Shown here: piece after piece, positions 24,301 through 36,609 of the stretch
Position numbering within the stretch: the stretch's first letter is position 1
How the letters are laid out: each line of letters opens with the position of its first letter
Assembly: GCA_022495005.1 (NCBI GenBank)
Contig: JAGYXB010002070.1
Span: 310,001-374,000 of the forward strand
DNA: 64,000 nt
Source: Rhyacophila brunnea
Taxonomy: Eukaryota; Arthropoda; Insecta; Trichoptera; Rhyacophilidae
Direction: 5' to 3'
The notes under the pieces: model-generated
Told to the model about the DNA's origin: nothing
Databases searched by the model: none
The model's input: the letters and a program-made list of their open reading frames with translations, nothing else
Program-made: the position numbers and the translations under genes

Positions 24301-27300
24301 TAAATATAACAAGTTGGGTAGATTGTCAATTTAACGTCACTTTCCCACATACTGTTAGAAGGTTGATCATAAAGGTTTATGTGACGTAGATGAAGCCGAA
24401 TCTCTTTTATCGACAGAACACCTACATACATGTCGAACATAGTAAAAGAGTACTTAATGAAAAGGCGATAATCGTTAAAAGAGAGAGGTTACAGTGGAGT
24501 AACAAAGACAGAATTTGACAAACAATTATTTTTCATATCGTTGAATTCATAATATGAAAGTGTCCTCTAGTGCATATACCTATTATATAGGATTACAAAT
24601 GGGCTATTTTTAAGTATTTTGTGTATTTTATAAAATACTGATTAGAAACTCTAGGTGACTAGGTGACAAACGTGGGACAAATCGTTACACCAATAATTTA
24701 AATTTAATCTTAGTAACTAGAAATTTTACATATTATTGTTTATTTTTTTATTTAACATGTATGTTTAAATTAATATAAAATACATAATGGTAAAAAGTAG
24801 AAAGAATGGGTGACTAACTAAGTATTTATAAATATTATAAATAATTATTGAAATAGCTACATGCTCATTGGAAATAATGTAATTTTTTCACATTTAAATA
24901 ATTAAATATTGAGCCTTATAACGCCTGTACACGTGCATAGATTTGATTGCAGCAATATTGTATATTTTAAGCTATTGCGATAATAGCTATTTGCGCGAAA
25001 AAGTGCTGACTGTCTCTCCAATCTCATTCTTCATGTGTACTTGAGACGCTATGTTGTCATCGTATGGTGTTATTATTTGACAGATTCAGACACGTTCGGA
25101 TAGGTTCGGACAAGTCCGTGGATAATCAGTAGACGTCAATATACTATACGGTGTAGTTTGTATTTCCTCCGGAAGATTCACCGCTATCGTTCTACTACTA
25201 ACTGCGCATGCGCACTACCATACAAGTATCAATAAGTATTGCGTAAAAATTCAGAAGCTTTTAAACTTTTTTGATTCAACTTACACGATACTACGTGTTT
25301 ATACGTGTATTTTATTGTTATGGTAATGATAATACGTACACTTAGTAGTAAATTCATTCACGTGTATACGGGGTATTTATTGTTTAACAGGCTTAGAGCC
25401 TCTAATATGGAATTAAGATCATCAATACACTACAACTTTTTTAGAGTTTATTGATCCTGAACCTTTAATATACTATTAATCGTTGTTAGTTTAATATGGT
25501 TATCAAATAGTTCACGACAATATCTGGAAAGCAATATTTTTCGATGACACTGTAACATCTATACACGATACCAAATGAAAATAGCTGATCAGTGGTAGAA
25601 CTAGTCGTTACTATAATAGTGTCTTTGTTATGGTTTTTTTTTACATTGATTCTGAACTACACTTTTCACATTATTAGCATGTAAATAAATGGGAAAGTAT
25701 CCACTTACGAAGTCATGTGTCATAGTTTTTAATTACGCGTCAGTAAAATTTGCCGGATGTTTTTTTGTATGTGAGAGAAATGTGTGATAAGAAAGCTCTT
25801 TTGGAGACAGCCAAAATCTTCATCAGATTATAAAGTAATGGAAAAGTACGAGAATAATAGATTATAAAATCCAAAAAGAAATCTAGAGATAATAAATAAT
25901 TACACTCTCACTTTTCACTGACTAATTTTTCACTGAGTGCTTTAGACATTTTTCTTATTCATTTCAATATTACATTTGTGTCCATATAATTTGATGTGAC
26001 TTAATGCGTTTAACGATTTCCAGACGTACCTACATTTTCTTATTTATTTATTTCATTTGTATTGTTGAATTAAGGGTTTAGTGAATAAAGTGTGAGATAT
26101 ACTACTTAATGCTGCCATTATATAATTAAAATAAAGAATACAAAAATCTAAATATTCGTAGGTATTAACTAATACAAATTATTGACCTTTGACAGCTGTT
26201 TATGATGTTAAAAACACTTTACGTTTTACTGCGTTTGTTGATTTATTTAAAAAATATAGAAATTAAAAATTAGGCATCAATAATACAATCCTTAATGAAA
26301 ATAATTTAATAATTAATTGAATTTAGTAATTGATTGAACGATATTGTCAGAGTTAGTAAATTTAATTATCAAAAAGAATTTTTAATATCAGTAATTATAT
26401 GATGTCGATAATTAATAGTATGCTTTTCTTTGAACTAGTTAAATACCTCAATAAGAAAATTAACGTTAATTACAAATAATGTACCTATGTAAAATGATTA
26501 CAGTAATATAATATTATCATCACGTATAGACATGCCCTAGACTGAAAAAAAAATAATATTCATCATTTATATCGTGGAGTTTTATTTATTGTCTATATTT
26601 CATTCCAATTAATGAAAACATATTGTATTAATATTTTTTTTAATGTAATTTAGTATTAAATTTGTCAAATTTAGGGTTCATTTGATCTATCGTCGGCCAA
26701 GCACATGATATGTTTAATTATTTTCCGAAGAAATACGTTAAAAAGATGAGAAAATCTTGGATGTCTTTATTACTACAGGTGTCTTAAGCTCGATAACAGA
26801 ATTTATAATATGTACAAACAAAATGGAGGAGCTAGCTTGAGGTGACCTATGCTAAACCTCGAGCTGTATTATATCAAAAGAAGAAAACGAGTGATATCTG
26901 ATGGCTCTCATGAGAAAATGGTCATGTGAAAAAACCACAGAATATTACTGAATTTATTAGGAGCCATACGTCATTCCGTATCGTGTATTGCAGCAGGAAA
27001 TGGCATAGTATAAAAGTATCCACCGAATTAAATAAAAGTATCTAAATGAAGAATGCTGTCATTGATAAGTTATTCTAAATTGAAAACGCTACAGAAAAAA
27101 ATGTCCAACAATAAACGTATTAATAAAATGTTTTCTCCACCCAATACAAGGATAGTTCTCGTATATTTCTGAGAAATTTCAATTCATGCGTTTAATGAGG
27201 CATACTTGAACCGTAGGTAGTGCTAACAAAAGTTTCAAGTACTCTGTCAAACACATGAGTTGTCATATATCACGACAAAGTAATCTAATGAAATTAAGCA

Positions 27301-27800
27301 AGGATCAGCTATAAATTATTCTTATTTGATTATGCTTAATTATTAGAATGTTAATATTATAGAATAATAATACCCGAATATTTTACCCACAAAAAGATTT
27401 ACAAGCATATTTGAAAAATTATTCACTACGATATTGACGAAACGAATAAACAAGAATAATTATACATTCTAACTGACATATGTTTTGTACTTTTCATTTC
27501 AGTTATTTCGTGTGTTTTTGTCTGACATGAATAATAGAAAACTAATATCTACATAAAAAATTGAAAACGTTATAATTAATTACAGAAATAAATAGAAAAT
27601 CTTAGTGTATCTTACTACCGTGTACATGGAATGTATGAAAATATTGAATATTACATAAATAGTCTGTATGTTTAGATGAATAATTGGCTTATTTAAATAT
27701 TATTACTAATTTTCAACATAAATAAGTAAATTATTTGAAAGTTTTTAAATATTAAGTAATAATATAACATAGACAAAACAAATAAATAGTGTTATAGAAT
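21390..27800. other. AT-rich DNA, no gene recognised
   Basis: Frames seen here (for example 22922-23264 and 23549-23932) are AT-rich, lack an ATG with good context or lack any known motif, and overlap each other. The only island of note is the promoter-like patch at 25.16-25.21 kb. Confidence 0.55.
25161..25214. promoter_or_regulatory. Possible promoter patch: ETS-like and NRF1-like sites
   Basis: CCGGAAG at 25169-25175 fits the ETS/GABP core. TGCGCATGCGCA at 25203-25214 is a perfect palindrome and an exact NRF-1 (insect erect wing) consensus. Such sites cluster at TATA-less animal promoters. No adjacent coding exon was found, so this remains suggestive. Confidence 0.3.
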
Positions 27801-27808
27801 GAAGTAGT

Positions 27809-28061
27809 ATCAAAGCCAGGAAACTACAATATCTCGGCCACATTATGAGAGGACAAAAATACAGCATTCCCCAACTTGTCATTCAAGGAAAGATCAATGG
27901 GAAGCGTAGCAGAGGATGGCGCCGCATGTCGTGGCTTAAGAACCTCCGTGATTGGTACGAGTGCAGCTCTACCGAACTGTTCCGGGTAGCAGACGACAAA
28001 GATAAGATCGCCTTGATGGTGGCCGACCTCCGCTAGGGGATGGCACAATAAGAAGAAGATG
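27809..28061 (+). mobile_element. Non-LTR retrotransposon 3' end (RTE-like C-terminus)
   Basis: An uninterrupted frame, 27809 to the stop at 28034-28036, carries KLQYLGHIMRG, then GKINGKRSRGWRRMSWLKNL and a closing KDKIALMVADLR. The order LGHVMR, GK-x-GKR-x-GRRR-SWL-NLR, K-I-MIANLR is a very familiar C-terminus of insect and other animal RTE-like reverse transcriptases. It is followed by GGGATGGCACAATAAGAAGAAG, whose AAG repeat is the 3' tail. The fragment is in frame and little decayed, so it is comparatively young. Upstream protein parts are missing (5' truncation). At about 50% GC it contrasts with the flanks. Confidence 0.85.
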
Positions 28062-28930
28062 GAATGATCTATATTATCCTAAAGCTAATGCATAAAACAC
28101 CCATTGATGCAATGTAAGACACGCGTTAATTATTCCATTCGCCACTTAGTTATGAAACATAATATTAAATAATATAAAATAACAATAATAATCATAAATT
28201 TAACTCAAAATATACATTTTATACTTATTCGTTTTGTGCGTTTAGCCAACCTTTTAAAAGTTGGGATATAACTTTAATTAGATTTATTCCGTGTGACAAA
28301 AGTAAGCGGATTGTTATAGTGCCATTACACAACGCGTATTGCTATTTATAAAGGCACTTTACCTTATCTTCTCGTTTTAAAAATATATTGCTAAAATCTT
28401 TCTACCAAAAAATCTAAAGTCTAAAAGCATTATGCTGTGTAAATTAGGTAATATTCGTTGATCCTCTTCGGGAAAGCCACTGGTATAGTACGAAACTCCG
28501 AAAATATCCGATAGCTATTAATCAGAGATTTATATCCAATAGCTGAGAAGTAAGTTAAGCTTTAAAGTGTCTTAACATTATTAAGATACATGTTGTATAA
28601 GTAATTTTCACTATATACTTTTAAACACATACTCTGCATTATAATCTACTAATAATACATAATATTAGTATACACTTTGGTGTATTCATTAATATGAATT
28701 ATTAAACTGTGATAGTTAGGAACGTTTATGAACCACCTATGTTATGTGTTTTAATTAAATTGTATCAACATTCAATGTGTTTACAATAAAGATTTATTTT
28801 TTTCATTACACTACTTAAACAAACTTTTATGAATGTTTTATTCAAAGATATGGGAATTAAAAGTGTTAGTTATTTTCCTATGTTACTGAAATAAAGTTAT
28901 TATTACTTATTTTAAGATGTGATTGTTTAG
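28062..28930. other. AT-rich DNA, no gene recognised
   Basis: No open frame or definable repeat was seen. Confidence 0.6.
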
Positions 28931-28934
28931 TTTT

Positions 28935-29222
28935 AATAGTAGCTCAATTTGGTAACCGCTTCAGAGAGTGTTAAGAGCCATTAGCTAAAATTTATCGCAA
29001 TTAAATATGGCCCCTTTAGCATAGTGGTCTATGTGCATAGAGCGCGAAACCCGATGGATGCCGGTTTGATTCCTGCGGGGTGTCTTAATTTTTCAAAAAA
29101 GATTTTTTCTATTTGGTAATAATATAGTTTCTCAGAAATGTTTTCAAAATTATGAATATTAAATAATTAGAATGTTACATTCTGAAATCTTGTGAATTAT
29201 TAGTTGAATAAAAAAATACTGA
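28935..29222 (+). repeat. SINE-like repeat family B, copy 4 (best preserved)
   Basis: The leader begins near AGCTCAATTTGGTAACCGCT. The tRNA-like centre has TTTAGCATAGTGGTCTATG (29017-29035) and GCCGGTTTGATTCCTGCGG (29061-29079), good pol III A- and B-box analogues. The body is TTTTTCAAAAAAGATTTTTT and the end is TTGTGAATTATTAGTTGAAT plus an A-rich tail. The head resembles tRNA-Gly/Asp/Glu types (TAGCATAGTGG). Unusually, about 90 bp of family-specific leader precedes the tRNA-like part. Confidence 0.75.
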
Positions 29223-29224
29223 AT

Positions 29225-31600
29225 TAAAAATATATAGGTATGTTCAGAAATCTATTCCATCTCTATCCTCTTAGCAAGATGCTTCGCCAAGACACTCACC
29301 ATACTCTTCCTGAGGTAAGAGAGTTTGAGTACTATCCTCTTCCTTCTTGGGTACATTACATCTTGCGTATATCGTGGAGATATTAGAAGTTACCGTACTT
29401 GCTACAAGTCACTCTTGCACTTACATACGGTCATCTATTTCCGATACAATATCTCACAGTAAACTATCAAGGTGAACATGAAAATTCCCCTGGATAGATG
29501 AAACCATTTAATGTGTGGCTTATTACATTAGAGAGTGACAACTTTGTATACAGACATGTAGAGAGAGTTTTCAGAGAACGCCATGACCCCTCCCCATTTT
29601 CTATCACCTGTATAATTTATTCCACCTGATGATAATGATAGTTGATATTAAATGCACATATAATAATTATCATTAATAATTCCACGCTTATAGTAAATCA
29701 GTAGAGATGTAATTATCTAACCTCGGTTCGATATGTTATTAAATTGTACAGTATCTGTGTCATCAATCATTTTTATTTAATATAAAAACACATTTTTTAC
29801 GTGTAGCAGCTGTGGTCTTTACTAAAGTCGACAAGTAGATAAGTCACATTGTATTCAGTAATAAAAATCTTTCTTTTTTCTCGTGTCTTGTTTTAGTAAG
29901 TTAGTATGACGGCATAGGACAGCAGTCGGGAAATCCCCTTTTAAAAGTTTCATTAGGGAAAAAAATCTTAAGACTAGAACTGAACATCTACTTAGTAATA
30001 TATTTTTATTCTATAAGATTTTATTTCTATAAATATATTTTCTTATGTTATGTTCACACTGTTCGTGATAGCTTTTCATTTTTCCGTGAAATATTTTTGC
30101 AGCTTTGCGATATTTTGGAGTTTATAAGTTTGATGTTATGCATGTCAATGAGGTAAATACTGAAAAATTTTACCAATAAAATATTTTAAAAAAAGTGTGC
30201 TTTATCTTGGAATAATATGATTAGAGGGAGACATATGATATTTTTGTACGGCAATTCAACAACATTGTATAATGTTAAATTAATTATTGATAACCATAGT
30301 TAAAATTATATAATAATATGTACACTAACGCATTGAATATATAATACGTATGAGTTATTTGCTTATTTTAGTAACTATTTACCTAAATAGTCTAAATAAA
30401 AATTCAATATATAAATACATTTTTTCGTTAAATTTTTATCTCATTGCATTCATGGAAAATAAATCTCATATTGTTGACGTTTTAAGCCATTTACCAATAT
30501 ACAAAGTTTTTCGTGATTACTCATCTGAAATTGGTTGTCAAATTTTTTTGATCACGTACCCCCAATAGAATAATATATTATACTGTTTATTGTATAGACG
30601 CAAAGTCCATGTATAACCTGCATATACGTCGAACGTCAATCAATTTCACGCTTACTTAGTAGTTTTTTTATAATGTCTATGTCGATAGGAATGTCTATAT
30701 TGGAATACAGTATTTTAATCAAATTTTTAATTTTTTGCTTGTCAGTGTTATTTTTTGGTGTATGTCAACGGATCAACTAGTGTTCCCCACTCGAAAAAAA
30801 CCACTGATCTCAATATTAATAATTCATTATGGCTGAACAACATTCAGGTTTCAGAGTTTATTTTAGCAATATCTGTACATTAAATAATTTAAGGCATTAT
30901 TTGATCTAAAACTGTGTAAAACCGGAAATAACAGTGTAAGATAAAAATAAATCTGTATTGCGAAATGAATTTTAGTTGATGTAATCGTTAGTAGAACAAA
31001 TTAATCTTTGAAATAGCGCAGATTGCGATTTCTTCTACTGTTCATGAATTACAAAGGGTAATTTAAATTATTGTTCTTGTTATTATTTCTGACTGCTCTT
31101 CCATTAAGCCTACTGCATCATTTTCACGTTCAGCGTCGATCTTACTACAACATATTTCTGTCAAAACTATTGAACTTCAGGCTTACGTGGTATGTTTATA
31201 GTATTTTGATGAGTAACCCGAAACTCGAGAGTACTGAAAATAACGAGAAGAATTTCGATCTTGCCAGCAGACTGAAGAGTGAAAATACAGCATTAATTGT
31301 ACTGAAGAGTCTTTTCTAGTACAAGCTGTCCAAAAAGACAAAATTCTGGGTATATAACGTGAACATAAAACGTATGAGTGTAAAATCTGGAGCCTAACGA
31401 AGAAACAAGAGAAGTTGTCTTACTATTCGAATGTACAAATGCTGAGCTATGCGAATAATAAATGTTAGTCCAATATAGTCAATGTCTTAAAGGCAGGAAG
31501 ACTTAGATGAGCCGTATTAGATGCGATTGATGAGACGATCTACATAAAGTTTATATGTAGTCATTCGGCATCTAGGCCGCTCCTACAGAAGCGGATAACG
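29225..31600. other. AT-rich DNA, no gene recognised
   Basis: A somewhat GC-richer patch at 29245-29420 has a minus-strand basic frame of about 33 codons from an ATG near 29349, ending at 29248-29250; I do not recognise it. A hydrophobic + frame at 31071-31319 begins only at a TTG and has no splice-supported ATG. Confidence 0.5.
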
Positions 31601-31602
31601 TC

Positions 31603-31714
31603 AAGAGAGGCGCAGAATGGCTGAGTGTGACCAACTGGAGAGAGAAAGCTCAGGCTAGAGATCTTGAGGACGGTTATGTAGTCGGCCGTGGCGCCAACTT
31701 AAGTAAGTAAGTAA
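31603..31714 (+). mobile_element. LINE 3' end fragment with AAGT tail
   Basis: The frame KRGAEWLSVTNWREKAQARD runs from 31603 and reaches a stop at 31708-31710. NW-x-KAQ-R resembles the W..(K/I)AQDR segment near the C-terminus of RTE-like proteins. It ends in AAGTAAGTAAGTAAA, a short-unit 3' tail. Confidence 0.5.
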
Positions 31715-31719
31715 ATTGA

Positions 31720-32940
31720 TATGTTAATCTATAATTGGAGACCTACTTTCAATATAAAAGATTTATAACTACTTGTCAATATTATTCAGCTATTTTTAAT
31801 TCCACCCCATTATCAGAAATGTGGTGTTGTTTGTATCGGTGGCGTTGATGGGTGAAAAGCTCTGAAATTCACATTATTATCTTCAAATATGTTAAAGTTC
31901 TCTCCGTAGTACAAAAAATATGCACATAACAATTTTCGAGATAATTTCATTTCAGTAGTGATGCTCGGTTTCCGTCCTTCCAACTGAGATCATTACGATA
32001 ATACGTGCATGTCATATAAAACGGATATTAGCAAATATCACAAATATTTAAAGCTGTTTTTCTCTGTATATGTTTTATATAAAATCTATGTTATGAATAT
32101 TAAAAGCAATTGGATTTATTTAAATAACATCACCATCAACCGAGGTTAATCTACTGTTGAATGAAGGCTTCCCTTAGCTCGTTTCACTCTTTTTTGTCCT
32201 TAGTAAAGTTATTCACTGTCATTTACATACACTGAACTAAGTAAATTGTATAATGAATGAGACATTAACGGTAGTTTGTTATCGTATTTTTTTGGGTTAT
32301 CACCGTGTCTAAATTTGTCTTTCTTTTCTCAAGAAAAAGGTTATTTTCATGTAATAATGTCACTTTTATTGGTTGTTCGTGGTTATAAATATTACCACCT
32401 TCAAATTTCATTATATTCTGAGCGACTACGACTTTTCACCGCTCTCAGTTTGTTGTTTCTCTCATGGTATAGTGAATACTGCTACCAGTAAGCTCCTTCA
32501 CTTGGTTGCTCCACCGTGCCTTCCCTGGAGGCTACCTAAGCCCGAGAGTCCAAACAATATGTCTTAAAAATTACATAATGCATTTCAAACATATTGTTGA
32601 GAGCCGTTCCTTTATTTGACCACCTCTTTATTCTTTATTAGTTCCTCTGACCAAGAAATACGAAGCATTCGGCGCCAACATTACATTTTTCCTTCCTTTA
32701 CTTTGCTTTTAGGATCCATGACTAGATATTGTATACAAATACGGAGAAAATTAACAGAAAATGATGTTTTGAAGCATAAAATTTTGTTTAGTTGAAAGCT
32801 GAAAGAACATTCGTTCATAGAAAAAAGTAGGTGATAGATATCATAATCTATGATGTATGTATATATTGTGTCCTTTCTTTAAGTAGTGCGTAATGCATCA
32901 GGTTGTTTGTACTCTTGGTTTTCTTTGATAAAAAATGCCT
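31720..32940. other. AT-rich DNA, no gene recognised
   Basis: Frames at 32276-32567 overlap in different phases and carry no motif. Nothing further seen. Confidence 0.55.
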
Positions 32941-32944
32941 TTTA

Positions 32945-33310
32945 ATACATTATCATGAATTATGGTATAGTTTTCTTGAAACGACAATTTTAGACTTTTC
33001 GTCAATCCAGCGTATTGTGTGATTGCCTAGTGCTCCGTAGGTATTATTGTTTGTCCATAGGTTATCCACTCACCGATAAACATTTTATTTTAGCAACCTG
33101 GTGACGTTTGTGTGATCTTATCTGTCTTCTTAATAATTGGCTTCTTTTATGAGATTCCCGCATTTTACCCAACATTCACCTTTTTATAACACGTGACGGT
33201 ACTCGTGGTTTTTCCTTTTCTTATATTGAAGATCCATGTTTCATATCCATACGTAGCAACTGGTAGCATACATTGATTGAAAACTTTGCGTTTTATAACT
33301 GTTATTGCAG
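32945..33310 (-). mobile_element. RTE-like LINE reverse transcriptase fragment, decayed
   Basis: On the minus strand from about 33300 the frame reads VIKRKVFNQCMLPVATYGYE then TW. This is the strongly conserved K-KVFNQC-LPVMTYG-ETW block just after the reverse transcriptase domain of RTE-like elements. Further along, in shifted frames, come an AKIK segment (about 33095) and HTIRWIDEKSK (about 33000-33030), equivalents of AKLKW and RW-DD. Several stops and frame changes break it. Identity as an RTE-like LINE is firm; the exact ends are not. Confidence 0.8.
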
Positions 33311-33319
33311 TTTGGTTCT

Positions 33320-34070
33320 GCGAACAGTCTCGTCATGTAAAAATATTACATACTTATTTAATAAAAAAAATATAGACTAAATTCATACGAATGGAGTATA
33401 CAAACCAAATAGCATGCAAAACATGCCAAATTCAAAATTATTTATTTACATAATAATAATACAATGAACATGACACATTACAAATTTTAAGCTTTCACGA
33501 AATGACATAATAAATACAGCAACATGAGAAAAAAAATAAATGCAAAAACCCCAAATGAACTAAATAGACCCTACCCTATCTTAAAATCTCATAAAACAAT
33601 TCCACCTAAACTCATCTCGCGTTAGTGGAATATTTCAATGTCCGAAGAGATTTGATTTAACATATTTATTACCCTCCCAATTGACATTACCAGTTGCAGC
33701 TTAGTTCTGCTACTTGAAAGAAAAAACAACGGATGCTTCCGATTTCTAAGATAACTAAGTCAACAATATTAAGAATGAGTTTCTTTTTACACCGCGTTTA
33801 AGTCGGAAAAAATATTTTTAATTCTAAACAAAGATTTACTGATTACAATTTGTATAATTCACATAAATAAAAATGAAAATAATATGTCGTAGAAAAATTC
33901 ACAGATTATAAATACATATAGGGTTTGACATATTCATAATTCTATTTTTAATTTTTGAAAACAATATGTAACTGTTTGTTTCCTTGATAAATAAAATAAA
34001 AAAATATATAATGAAAATAAAACGATTTCAGTTATCCGACGTAATTTGATCCCAAACCTTTTGTATCATT
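33320..34070. other. AT-rich DNA, no gene recognised
   Basis: Nothing supportable was seen. Confidence 0.6.
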
Positions 34071-34074
34071 AAAG

Positions 34075-34326
34075 TAGTGATTCCCAACCAAGGTTTCTCC
34101 GACTCGTGTTTGGGGGTTAGCAAGAATTTGTACTTGACACCATTTTGTCATTTTATAAATTAATAATAAAAATACGTTTACAAACACAATATTATACACA
34201 TATTATGTGTATGGTCAGTTGTCAGACATAACGTTTTTTTTAATATTTTTATACCCCTAACGTTCTTAATATGCAAGCTACGAGTTGATAAATATTTCAA
34301 GGGCCTAACAAAAGAATTGGGAATAT
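34075..34326. repeat. Possible worn hAT-like MITE
   Basis: TAGTGATTCCCAACCAAGG (34075-34093) resembles hAT ends with TTCCCAACC. AATTGGGAATATCTGA at 34315-34330 could be the opposite end. The inverted match is short and no 8-bp duplication is visible. Confidence 0.25.
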
Positions 34327-34380
34327 CTGAATATCTGCGTTAGAAGAATATAATATTATTAACACGCACATAGTTGACAT

Positions 34381-35128
34381 TAGGGAATCCAATCCCGAGC
34401 CAAAATTCTGATCCCGGGATTTCGGGATTACAATTTGACAATCCCGGGATCCCGGGACTGGTCCCGGGATTGGCATTTTTTTCCATTGTTAATATAAAAT
34501 TTTATATTTACAAATAACATTGATAAAATCGGTTAATAATAAATCTAGTATAATTTATACTATTTAAGACATTTATTGTTAATATTGTATACGTTCAATC
34601 TTGGAAATGCATAAGTTTAATGGAGTAAATAATATTGTAATATAAATAATAATGTGAATTTAATATGAGATTGCTGTTTCTGATAGTAAAAACTTAATAA
34701 ATGGGTTAACGAGATTTAAAATAGTAAAGCAAATCATGGTGTACGTATGGTCTTTCCGCTTCATAAATCTAATTAGTCAGCTGAATGTGAAACTGCCGTA
34801 AAATGTATGAGATCATGGTGGAATTACTTTTTTAATAGTGCTAAGCATAATTTTATCCAATCTTTCCATTTTTATTTATTTATGTGAAAAAATAAAATGT
34901 ATCAGCAACTTACACATGGGTATAAATCAAACTTCATTCAAACTCACTTTACTTCTAATGTAGTTATTTGTTATTAAAAGTATTTTTTCTGTTATATTTT
35001 CGTTTTTATTTTATTTTGCATTAAAATTGATAGAAAAAAACAATCCCGAAAGTTTCTGGATTATGTTTATCAATCCCGGGATTCACAGGTATCAAGAATA
35101 GCTCGAGATCCCGGGATTGGAATCCCTA
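34381..35128. mobile_element. hAT-type MITE, 748 bp, with perfect 8-bp target duplication
   Basis: GTTGACAT occurs directly on both sides (34373-34380 and 35129-35136). The inverted ends are TAGGGAATCCAATCCCGA on the left and, read inwards, TAGGGATTCCAATCCCGG on the right. An 8-bp duplication with a TA-GGG start fits the hAT superfamily. Just inside the ends are clusters of the palindrome CCCGGG (34410-34475 and 35072-35118), typical subterminal transposase-binding arrays. There is no ORF, so it is non-autonomous. The body is more than 75% AT. The perfect duplication argues for a fairly recent insertion. Confidence 0.93.
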
Positions 35129-35139
35129 GTTGACATAAT

Positions 35140-36375
35140 ACATAAATTTGGTAGAAGATTGACAACAATAATTATTACTGTCTTTTATATCATACATATT
35201 ACACTCAATAGGTTTGTCCAAGAAATCATATTCATAAGAATATATTGTTTACTTCAGATAACCATGGCTCACTCTTTAGTACTTCATTTGCGAGTAGATA
35301 AAGAAAATATGTTGGAGCAAACATGTTATAATTATGACTAGTGCTAAGTACTATTGACTATTAAATAGTATAATTATTATTATGTTCACTTTGAGTCTGC
35401 AGTGGACTAATATGACTATTTATGATATGCAGAATAAACATGCAATCAGAGGCTGGGGGTGACATTCAAGCCTGGCGATGGCGTGTCATTGTGATATATT
35501 CTTCGAAGATGGAGTACAAAAAGATGGAACGAGTAATCAAGAAACCCGTTACAACTAGAACGCTTTGATGTATGTATATAAATATCTAAAATATACGCTG
35601 AGCTTTGTATGGCAGTATGAATAGAATTTTGCGAATAGTGAAGTCCTCATTATAATTTTGTAAGTACTGTTCATTATGAGTGAAAGGAAAAATGCGGACG
35701 TGTCTAGTAGTTGTGCTTAAGATAAATTCGGTGACTTTTACTATTATGAAGTAGGTAAGTCGTAGGCATATCGAAAAAAACTAACAGAAAAATCATTTAA
35801 ATTATAGTAATGTATTTAGATTTTAAAGAGCAATTTAATAGAAATACTACTAAATTATATCTGTATAACAACACTTGAGAAAAAACCATACACTAAGGGT
35901 TATTATTATAAGAATTTCCAATTTACGTCATAAAAGATATTTTAATAATCTAAAAAATCATTTCTGGCAAAATTTTACTTGGTTCACACTGGATTTGAGA
36001 TACAGAAAAATTAAAACGAATACCAGTGTAAAATTTATTTATTTACATATTAAATTTGTAGGATACCAACGCAAAAATATGCGTGTCCGTCATATGCATT
36101 TTTCAAATATTATTATTAAGCATGGTAGTAAGATATCTACCGACCTAGTAATATAACGTAGTTTATTAATTTATGATGATTATAATATAGAGTAAAACCT
36201 TAGTGAATGGTATGTATGATACAAATAAAATGGGAAATAAACTACTAATAAACACTCTAAACGTTTAAAAACTAATTTACATTTATCCTTAAATCCTCAA
36301 ATCCCAATATCATGTTTCAGGTCCTTTAATATTTTTTATTTACTTTGTGACGTGACATTTTATCTGACCATCCTC
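35140..36375. other. AT-rich DNA, no gene recognised
   Basis: Frames at 35117-35341 and 35875-36156 are AT-driven, without motifs. Nothing further seen. Confidence 0.6.
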
Positions 36376-36379
36376 CTTC

Positions 36380-36607
36380 CGAGGATGACTGAGCGGTTAT
36401 TAATCAGGAATATAATGTTTTGGATCCTCGGTTCAAATTCCCTGTCTGGCAAATTCACATGCTGTTTTTCAATGTGTGTTTAGACCTAATAGGTAAAGCA
36501 TGTGGCTAACATATATTTCTCGTAAAAAATAATAAAAATATTAATACAACCCCCACTCTATGAGGGCCCGTATGGTTTTATTTGGATCGGACATGGTTTA
36601 AAAAAAA
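36380..36607 (+). repeat. tRNA-derived SINE family A, copy 1
   Basis: The tRNA-like head contains GATGACTGAGCGG (A-box-like) and CTCGGTTCAAATTCC (B-box-like, about 36428-36442), followed by the family body TCTGGCAAATTCACATG, TTTCTCGTAAAA, CTATGAGGGCCCGTATGG and the end TTTGGATCGGACATGGTTTA plus A's. It aligns throughout with the three other copies (51.8, 53.4 and 59.0 kb). Confidence 0.85.
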
Positions 36608-36609
36608 TG

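Noticed and set aside
31071..31319. Signal-peptide-like 82-codon frame
   Set aside because: It begins at TTG; no in-frame ATG and no splice acceptor that would bring one in.
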